Made by a program: the position numbers and the translations under genes. Below the pieces are notes generated by a model that was given only the letters and a program-made list of their open reading frames with translations, made no database searches and was not told the DNA's origin. From contig JAIRMD010000133.1 in assembly GCA_031258915.1 (NCBI GenBank), forward strand, positions 1 through 14,748: a stretch of 14,748 nt of DNA. The letters are read 5' to 3'. The DNA comes from Prevotellaceae bacterium. GTDB taxonomy: Bacteria > Bacteroidota > Bacteroidia > Bacteroidales > UBA932. Of this stretch, positions 9,289 through 14,748 are shown in pieces; within the stretch, counting starts at the first letter, position 1; each line of letters starts with the position of its first letter.

Positions 9289-10473
9289 TTACTTGATTTT
9301 CTTTATTCTTTGCAGGTTGGGGCGCGCCATTGCAGTAATAAAGGCGAGCAGCGGCAGCAAAATATCGCACAGCAGCAGCCATACAACAATGCCGCGCTCT
9401 TGCAGCTTTTTGGCTGCCCCGATGAAAATAAACATTTTTGCTGCAAGGCAGATGAGCAGCAGCGGCGCTACGGTTACGGCAGCGATTGGCAGGTACTCCC
9501 GATGTAGCGCTACAATGCCGGCGAGCGCAGCGGCGCTCAGAAAAAACAGCGTGCGCGAAATCATCTCTGTGCGAATACGCCTTTTACCGCGCTTCCCCAT
9601 GTGCAGCAGCGAAGCGTATATGCACTTCTGCCGGAACCACTGGCCAAAGGTCAGCTGCTGCGACGAGGTAAGAATAGCATCGCGCGCAAGCGTTACCCGC
9701 GTATTTTGCCGGTTGGCGTTGCGGCACAAAAAAATGGTTTCTTCGCTGCGAGGGTATGAGCTGTAGCTCGCAAAACCTTTGCTGCGGAAAAAGAGCGTTT
9801 GGCTTATGCCCATATTTTTGCTGCTGCTACGGTAGGGGGCACCTTTGATGGCGGCATGAAGCAAAAACAGCGCCGAAAATACGCTGTCGGAGCGCATAAT
9901 CTTGTCTGCAAGGCCTTTCCGCCGCTTGCTGTGGCAGTAGCTTATCACCACCTCCCCCGTATCGCCAAATGCCTGCTGCATGGCGTCGAGCCACTTATCG
10001 CTGCTCGGGGCGCAGTCGGGCTCGGTAAAAATGATGGTTTCGTAGCGTGCGGCTTTGATGCCAACGGTGATGGCCAACTTTTTGTCGTGCATAAACTTCC
10101 TATCCCGCTCAATGGTGGTAACTTGCAGGTTGTTGTGGTATTGCCTGAGGTTGTAGAGCAGCATTTCGCTCTCGTCGGTAGAGCAATCGTTTACTACTAC
10201 CACCTCAAACTCCGGGTAGTCTTGCTTCAAGAACAGCGGCAGGTGTTTTTCCAAGTTCTGCCGTTCATTCTTGGCGCACATAACTATTGATACGGGGAGC
10301 TGATTGCTGCGCTTTTTATGCCGCACGGACGAGGTAAAGCGAACAACCTTGCGGTGCTGAACAAGGTAGTAGTGCAGCTGGATAAGCGCGCACAGTACAA
10401 AAAGACCATAAATGGCGCATATACGGGCAGGAATTTCATCCCATTGAATGTCGTACAGAAAATCGAAGTTCAT
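9289..10473 (-). CDS. Membrane-anchored family 2 glycosyltransferase
   Basis: A 394-residue GT2-family enzyme at the inner membrane. One N-terminal helix (about 18-38) precedes the GT-A domain: VSIVMCAKNERQNLEKHL (61-78), EVVVVNDCSTDES (90-102), then KKLAITVGIKAA and FTEPDCAPSSDKW (149-161), which holds the acidic nucleotide-sugar/metal site (D153). The acceptor region has QQLTFGQWFRQK (272-283), equivalent to the conserved Trp-Arg patch of processive-type GT2 enzymes. Two or three C-terminal membrane helices follow (about 306-385), and the tail is basic. The donor and acceptor are unknown; a cell-surface glycan or glycolipid is plausible. It is the first gene of the minus-strand block and lies just upstream of the sigma factor. 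The ATG at 10473 is the only reasonable start. Confidence 0.9.
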   Translation of the reverse strand: MNFDFLYDIQWDEIPARICAIYGLFVLCALIQLHYYLVQHRKVVRFTSSVRHKKRSNQLPVSIVMCAKNERQNLEKHLPLFLKQDYPEFEVVVVNDCSTDESEMLLYNLRQYHNNLQVTTIERDRKFMHDKKLAITVGIKAARYETIIFTEPDCAPSSDKWLDAMQQAFGDTGEVVISYCHSKRRKGLADKIMRSDSVFSALFLLHAAIKGAPYRSSSKNMGISQTLFFRSKGFASYSSYPRSEETIFLCRNANRQNTRVTLARDAILTSSQQLTFGQWFRQKCIYASLLHMGKRGKRRIRTEMISRTLFFLSAAALAGIVALHREYLPIAAVTVAPLLLICLAAKMFIFIGAAKKLQERGIVVWLLLCDILLPLLAFITAMARPNLQRIKKIK

Positions 10474-10785
10474 CCCTCAGTAAAAAATAGAAATTACAGA
10501 TATCCGGAGCTTTGCTTTTGCCAACTTCGGCCTACGCTACTGCAAGCAGCTTAATGGCTGGCAAAATAATCGATAGAAAAATTCCGCCGTGCAATGTTAC
10601 TAAACATTTTGGAAATACCACCTATTTTGGCGCTACTATTTATAAACATACTTTGAGCTGGGAGTTGAAAAATTGGTGGTAACATAAAAGATGGCGTAAA
10701 TCTCACGTGCGGCGCACCTTGCTATCAAAGAATTTGTTAGCTTATCAAAAAGGTTCGCGAAGATAGCGTGGTTATTCTTCAAAAA
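10474..10785. other. 312-bp intergenic region without a recognisable gene
   Basis: The gap lies between the end of nnr and the start of the glycosyltransferase, both on the minus strand. I see no tRNA, rRNA, riboswitch or convincing small ORF. A weak promoter candidate for the glycosyltransferase exists on the minus strand: TATTTTG (10568 to 10562), one base short of TAnnTTTG, with TTG 23 bases upstream (10594-10592). A short inverted repeat GTGC-GGC-GCAC lies near 10707-10717. No strong terminator hairpin follows nnr. Confidence 0.5.
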
Positions 10786-12300
10786 TTAAGCAGGCGTACA
10801 CCCCTCATACAACCGCTCCACAATATCTGTTGCCGTGATGTAGCGCTGCGATGTGTGCGCTGCTGCCGCATCGCCTGCCGCGCCATGCATGTACACGCCG
10901 AGCGTGGCGGCCTGCTCCGGCGGGTAGCCCTGCCCCAGCAGGGCTAAGATTACGCCCGTGAGCACGTCGCCGCTGCCGGCAGTAGCCATGCCTGCGTTGC
11001 CCGACGAGTTGAAGCTGACGGTGCCGTCGGGCAGCGCCACGGAGGTGTGCGCTCCCTTGAGCGCCACCACCAAGCGGTGCGCTTTGGCCAGCTGCTGCTG
11101 GCGGGCGAGCCGCTCCTTGCTGCTGCCGCATGACCCCACCAGCCGCTCAAATTCCTTTACATGCGGCGTAAGGACGGCGTTGGGAGGCAGCAGGTCGAGC
11201 AGGCGCTTATCGGCGGCAACAATGTTGAGAGCGTCGGCATCAAGCACCAAGGGAAGCGACGAGGCCGCCTGCAGCAAATCCTCCAGCGCTACAGCGGTAC
11301 GCTGCCCGCTGCCTGTGCCGCACCCCACGGCAAGTGCGCTGTAGCTGCTCATATTTATATTTTTGCAGCTCGTAAAGCAGCCCTCATCCTCGTCAACGCT
11401 AAGCACCGCCTCCGGCACGGCAATCTGCATAATATCGATGCCGCGCTTGGGCACGTGCGCCGTGAGCAGGCCTGCGCCAGCGTGGTAGCACGCGCGGGCG
11501 GCCAGCACTGCCGCGCCCATCATGCCCTGCGAACCCGCCACGAGCAGGCAGCGTCCGTAGCTGCCCTTGTGCGAAAACTTCCTGCGGGGCTTGACCAGCT
11601 GTAGCGCATCGGCCTGCGTAAAGTAGCGGTACGGCGATGCCACCTTGCCAATGGCATCGGGGTGCAGCCCGATGTCGAGCACGTGCAGCTCGCCGGCAGG
11701 CTCGCCGGAGGCAGGAAGCATCATGGAGAGCTTGGGCGCGTTGAGCGTAAAGGTGTAGCGTGCCTGCACCACCGCCGAATCGTCTGCAGGCAGGCCGTCG
11801 TCGGCGCTCATGCCCGACGGAATGTCCACCGCCAGCACGCTGCAACCGCTGCCGTTGATGCGCTGCACCAGCTGCCGCTCGTAGCCTGCAAGCGGACGGC
11901 TCAGCCCCGTGCCCAGCAGCGCATCCACCACCAGCTCATCAAGCTCAAACACCGGCATCCTGTCGGCGCTCACCTGCTCGCACGCCACCGGCGAGGCTTG
12001 CCGTACCTTTTCGTAAAAATACACCGCCTCTGCGCACAGCTCCTGCGGCGGATAGCACAGCAGCACGCGCACGCGGTACGCCGTATCAGCGGCAAGCGAG
12101 AGCGCAAGCGCAAGCCCGTCGCCGCCGTTCTTTCCCTTACCGCAGACCACAGCTACGCGCTGGCGCTGCGGCAGCCGCTGCACCAGCGCACGGCGCAAGC
12201 TCTCCCCCACCCGACCCACCAGCGCCTCCGGCGAAATTGGCTCGTGAGCTATCGTGTAGCTATCAACAAATTGAATATCACGTGAGTTGATTATTTTCAT
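10786..12300 (-). CDS. nnr: Bifunctional NAD(P)H-hydrate repair enzyme (epimerase + dehydratase)
   Basis: A 504-residue fusion that repairs hydrated nicotinamide cofactors in the cytoplasm. The N-terminal half (YjeF_N/NnrE, about 1-215) interconverts R- and S-NAD(P)HX; it shows GKGKNGGDGLALA (54-66), VVDALLGTGLSRP (124-136) and VDIPSGMSADDG (158-169). The C-terminal half (NnrD, about 225-504) is the ADP-dependent S-NAD(P)HX dehydratase with a ribokinase-like fold. It shows KGSYGRCLLVAGS (245-257), VLDADALNI (352-360) and NAGMATAGSGDVLTG (435-449), with the catalytic GSGD at 442-445. The usual TPHPxE motif reads TPHVKEF here (378-384), a mild deviation. The length matches the standard fusion. 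It is divergent from the POT gene, sharing a 124-bp intergenic region. The ATG at 12300 gives the expected MKIINSRDI start. Confidence 0.95.
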   Translation of the reverse strand: MKIINSRDIQFVDSYTIAHEPISPEALVGRVGESLRRALVQRLPQRQRVAVVCGKGKNGGDGLALALSLAADTAYRVRVLLCYPPQELCAEAVYFYEKVRQASPVACEQVSADRMPVFELDELVVDALLGTGLSRPLAGYERQLVQRINGSGCSVLAVDIPSGMSADDGLPADDSAVVQARYTFTLNAPKLSMMLPASGEPAGELHVLDIGLHPDAIGKVASPYRYFTQADALQLVKPRRKFSHKGSYGRCLLVAGSQGMMGAAVLAARACYHAGAGLLTAHVPKRGIDIMQIAVPEAVLSVDEDEGCFTSCKNINMSSYSALAVGCGTGSGQRTAVALEDLLQAASSLPLVLDADALNIVAADKRLLDLLPPNAVLTPHVKEFERLVGSCGSSKERLARQQQLAKAHRLVVALKGAHTSVALPDGTVSFNSSGNAGMATAGSGDVLTGVILALLGQGYPPEQAATLGVYMHGAAGDAAAAHTSQRYITATDIVERLYEGCTPA

Positions 12301-12319
12301 GGCAAATTTGCGAATCTGC

Positions 12320-12352
12320 TTGCGCTTAGTTAACCCATTTTTTTTACCTTTG
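12320..12352 (+). promoter_or_regulatory. Bacteroidetes-type promoter for the POT transporter gene
   Basis: TACCTTTG at 12345-12352 is an exact match to the -7 consensus TAnnTTTG. TTG at 12320-12322 is a -33-like element, 22 bases upstream; that is slightly longer than the usual 19-21. Transcription would start near 12359, giving a leader of about 65 nt before the ATG at 12425. No Shine-Dalgarno is seen in the leader, as usual for this phylum. Confidence 0.6.
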
Positions 12353-12360
12353 CAAATGTA
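12353..12360 (-). promoter_or_regulatory. Divergent -7 box for the nnr gene
   Basis: CAAATGTA on the + strand reads TACATTTG on the minus strand, again an exact TAnnTTTG match, directed at nnr (start at 12300). It directly abuts the POT -7 box, so 12345-12360 (TACCTTTGCAAATGTA) is a near-perfect palindrome with a -7 box on each strand. The -33 element on this strand is poor: the nearest TTG (12390-12388) is 27 bases upstream, so confidence is lower. Confidence 0.4.
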
Positions 12361-12424
12361 ATAAAAATTACGATTTGGCTATACTTGCAACCTGTTTCTA
12401 AAATTATCAAAACTCAAAAAATCT

Positions 12425-14425
12425 ATGCTCAAAAATCACCCCAAAGGGCTGCTGGTGCTTGCCCTGACCAACATGGGCGAGCGGTTTGGCTACTACACCA
12501 TGCTCGCCATTTTGACCCTGTACATGCAGGCAAAGTTCGGGCTTTCCTCGTCGGCCACAAGCCTTATCTACGGAACGTTCCTTGGCTTAGTTTACTTTTT
12601 GCCGCTGATAGGCGGTTTTTTTGCCGACAAACTATTGGGCTACGGCAAGGCAATTTTGCTGGGCACAGCCGTCATGTTTGCAGGCTACCTGCTGCTTGCC
12701 GCGCCAAGCGAAGCCAACGCCACAGGCAAAGCGATGATGTTTGTGGCGCTGCTTCTCATCGCCCTGGGCACGGGGTTTTTTAAGGGCAACCTGCAGGTGC
12801 TGGTGGGCAACCTCTACGAGTCGAACCTGTACAAGGCAAAGCGCGACGTTGCATTTTCCATCTTCTACATGTTCATCAACATCGGCGCATTCTTTGCCCC
12901 AAGCATGGCCAACAGCATCAACAACGCATTTTTGGCAAAGGATAGCTTTACCTACGACGCTTCCATTGCCACCAGCTACGTAGCGCTCAACGACCGCGTG
13001 GTGGAGGAGGCCGATTTTTCTGCCGCCGTATTCGCCAGGCACACGGGTGCGCTGACCGCCGAGGATAGCGTAAGCGCTATTAAAAAGGCAAAAAAGAAGG
13101 AAGGCGTTATATTCCCGAGCGATAGGAGCGAGCTGCTCTTTAAGCTGAAAGCCGCCGGGCTGCACCAGCTCACCTTGTCGGGGCTGCTGCGCGACAGCGC
13201 TGCGCTGCAGGTTTCGCGCGACGACTACGCGCTCCTCTCCAGCCGTAACCCCAGCGACGCTGAGGGTAAGGCCGCCGTGAGGTTGCGCATCGAAAATATC
13301 GCCATCAGCAACCCCGCCCTCTTTGGCGATGCCGACAACCCGCAGGCCTTCGCCGCCAGCTTCGGGCAGTACTACGTAGCCAACGCGCTGAGCAAGTCGT
13401 ACAGCCTTGCGTTTGGCGTTGCCTGCATCAGCCTGCTGATTTCGGTGCTGATATTCCTGCTGTTCAAAAAAACATGGAAGCCCGTTGACAAAACGCACCG
13501 GCAGCAGCTGCAGGAGGCAGCCCAAACCGGCAAAAAGGACGAGCAGCTGGTGGTGCTCTCGCCCGCAGAGGTGAAGGAGCGGCTGATTGCGCTCTTCCTC
13601 GTGTTCTTTGTGGTAATATTCTTTTGGATGTCGTTCCACCAAAACGGGCTGTGCATGACGTTCTTTGCCCGCGACTACACGCAGAGCCAAATCTCGCCGC
13701 TGTTCAACATGGCGTTCTCGCTGCTGGCCATCATTCCTTTTATCGTGTTTATGTACGGCATTTACCTTTCGACTATGGGGCTTTTTGGCGGCAAGCGCAA
13801 CGCAAAGGCGGGCATAGCGCTCATCCTGCTGGGCATAGCGGGGCTGCTGGCCGACTACTTTATTGACGTAAAAAGCGCCGCCGATGCCGTCGGCAGCGTG
13901 GTTACCATAACGCCGCAGATATTCCAGCAGTTCAACCCGCTGTTTATTATCCTGCTCACGCCGCTGTTCGTGGGGCTGTTCACCTACCTTGCGGGCAAGT
14001 CTAAGGAGCCCTCGGCGCCCCGCAAAATCGGGTATGGGATGCTACTCGCCGGTGTTGGGTTTATCATCCTGCTGGTAGCCTCCATCGGGCTTCCCGCGCC
14101 GGCGGACATCAACGGCATTTCGGATACGCTGGTATCCCCGAGTTGGCTCATCGGAACCTACTTGGTGCTTACCTTAGCCGAGCTGTTCCTAAGCCCTATG
14201 GGCATTTCGTTCGTATCTAAGGTTGCGCCGCCCCAGTATAAGGGCATGATGCAAGGCGGATGGTTTGCAGCCACCGCCATCGGCAACCTGCTGGTGGGCG
14301 TGCTGGGCGCGTTCTGGGATAAGCTCTCCCTTGCTGCTTTTTGGGGCGTGCTCATCATCTGCTGCCTGCTCTCCGCCTTGTTCATTTTCTCCATTATGAA
14401 GCGGCTGGAAAAGTCGACGAGGTAG
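12425..14425 (+). CDS. POT/PTR2-family proton-coupled oligopeptide transporter
   Basis: A 666-residue MFS-type transporter of the POT (PTR2) family, importing di- and tripeptides with protons across the inner membrane. The signature TNMGERFGYYTM lies at 15-26, followed by FLPLIGGFFADKLLG (58-72). The second signature is GTGFFKGNLQVLVGNLY (115-131) with FSIFYMFINIGAFFAP (144-159). C-terminal signatures include FFWMSFHQNG and LFLSPMGISFVSKVAPP. In the ExxER proton-coupling motif the first Glu is replaced by Asn16 (N16-M-G-E19-R20). It is longer than the roughly 500 residues of E. coli DtpA because about 155 hydrophilic residues (about 168-325) sit between the helix with FYMFINIG and the next helix; topology places them outside the membrane, in the periplasm. 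It is divergent from nnr and followed by a strong hairpin terminator. Confidence 0.93.
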   Translation: MLKNHPKGLLVLALTNMGERFGYYTMLAILTLYMQAKFGLSSSATSLIYGTFLGLVYFLPLIGGFFADKLLGYGKAILLGTAVMFAGYLLLAAPSEANATGKAMMFVALLLIALGTGFFKGNLQVLVGNLYESNLYKAKRDVAFSIFYMFINIGAFFAPSMANSINNAFLAKDSFTYDASIATSYVALNDRVVEEADFSAAVFARHTGALTAEDSVSAIKKAKKKEGVIFPSDRSELLFKLKAAGLHQLTLSGLLRDSAALQVSRDDYALLSSRNPSDAEGKAAVRLRIENIAISNPALFGDADNPQAFAASFGQYYVANALSKSYSLAFGVACISLLISVLIFLLFKKTWKPVDKTHRQQLQEAAQTGKKDEQLVVLSPAEVKERLIALFLVFFVVIFFWMSFHQNGLCMTFFARDYTQSQISPLFNMAFSLLAIIPFIVFMYGIYLSTMGLFGGKRNAKAGIALILLGIAGLLADYFIDVKSAADAVGSVVTITPQIFQQFNPLFIILLTPLFVGLFTYLAGKSKEPSAPRKIGYGMLLAGVGFIILLVASIGLPAPADINGISDTLVSPSWLIGTYLVLTLAELFLSPMGISFVSKVAPPQYKGMMQGGWFAATAIGNLLVGVLGAFWDKLSLAAFWGVLIICCLLSALFIFSIMKRLEKSTR

Positions 14426-14469
14426 GCGGGGGAGCTACGAGCTATGAAGTAAAAAACACTTTCTACAAC

Positions 14470-14506
14470 AAACAACCTCAGCTACTTAATGTAGCTGAGG
14501 TTGTTT
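14470..14506. terminator. Perfect 16-bp hairpin, probable bidirectional terminator
   Basis: AAACAACCTCAGCTAC (14470-14485), loop TTAAT (14486-14490), then the exact complement (14491-14506). The + strand continues TACTTTTG after the stem. The other strand continues into a T-rich stretch. It begins 44 bp after the POT stop codon and lies 76 bp beyond the stop of the convergent susD-like gene, so it can serve both. The U-tract is weak, so this is inferred from stem strength and position. Confidence 0.8.
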
Positions 14507-14582
14507 ACTTTTGCACACCACAAAGGTGATATATCAGGGGCTTCCCCGCCGCTACGGGCGCTATTTTGGTCATGCAGCGCAA

Positions 14583-14748
14583 TCAATACCCTGTATTTTG
14601 CATTGCCTGCTTCTCGGCATCCGTCAGCGCAACCCCATCTTTAGTAACGGCGTCGAGAAACGATTGCGGTATTGGTCGCAGGTAGTGGGTATTTTCCTTA
14701 AATGCTGCTCCGACAACGGTGCTGCCATCGTTGAAAGTTTTCCAGCGC
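14583..14748 (-). CDS. RagB/SusD-family nutrient-uptake outer membrane lipoprotein, C-terminal fragment
   Basis: Only the last 54 residues are in the window; the gene continues past the right edge. The minus-strand frame ends at TGA (14585-14583). It contains ENTHYLRPIPQSFLDAV, then an Asp/Glu-rich stretch and MQNTGY at the very end. This matches the SusD-family C-terminus, where a PIP-containing motif is followed by a closing QNPGY-like sequence; here T replaces P. SusD-type lipoproteins sit on the cell surface and hand oligosaccharides or peptides to a TonB-dependent SusC-type porin, usually encoded next to them. The partner and substrate lie outside the window. It is convergent with the POT gene. 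Confidence 0.85.
   Translation of the reverse strand, partial: RWKTFNDGSTVVGAAFKENTHYLRPIPQSFLDAVTKDGVALTDAEKQAMQNTGY

Noticed and set aside
12632..13690. A 352-codon minus-strand frame opposite the POT gene
   Set aside because: The POT signatures on the + strand are clear. The antisense product is low in recognisable structure and rich in Gly, Val and His.
14516..14575. Small palindromes such as TGATATATCA and GGGG-CTT-CCCC downstream of the susD-like gene
   Set aside because: The stems are very short. They could be part of an intergenic repeat, but nothing in this window supports a separate feature.

Overview
This window most likely comes from a member of the Bacteroidota, probably Bacteroidales. 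The strongest lineage marker is the right edge, which carries the C-terminus of a SusD/RagB-type nutrient-binding lipoprotein. Other signs are the lack of Shine-Dalgarno sequences before the starts, two TAnnTTTG-type promoter boxes (the Bacteroidetes -7 consensus), a short-form CstA, and a POT transporter beginning NMGERFGYY. Most genes are GC-rich (roughly 53-60% in lines I sampled). Two genes at 1.6-3.8 kb are clearly poorer in GC (roughly 33-45% in sampled lines).

Layout. A CstA-family transporter (9-1460, +) opens the window. Next come two low-GC minus-strand genes, an AAA ATPase with a nuclease-like C-terminus (1596-2912) and a SAM-dependent methyltransferase (3050-3817). Near-identical direct repeats (1476-1496 and 3893-3913) bracket this pair, so it looks like an accessory insertion. 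Further right is a minus-strand block: glycosyltransferase, sigma-70-family factor (5 bp apart), glycine dehydrogenase gcvP (68 bp further on), then an exported protein of unknown function with a barrel-like C-terminus. After a gene-free 312-bp gap comes the bifunctional NAD(P)HX repair enzyme (10786-12300, -), divergent from a POT-family peptide transporter (12425-14425, +). A perfect 16-bp hairpin then separates the transporter from the 3' end of the susD-like gene.

How the genes fit together. Most are housekeeping functions: peptide and carbon-compound uptake (CstA, POT, SusD-like), glycine catabolism (GcvP) and nicotinamide cofactor repair. They do not form one pathway. The most interesting feature is a run of 11 G inside the methyltransferase reading frame, just before its SAM-binding motif. 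A gain or loss of one G gives a stop codon within four codons, so the gene has the architecture of an ON/OFF phase-variable locus. The sequence shows it in the ON state. A second point is the palindromic TACCTTTGCAAATGTA between nnr and the POT gene, which presents a -7 box on both strands. I saw no CRISPR array, tRNA, rRNA, transposase or recognisable defence system.
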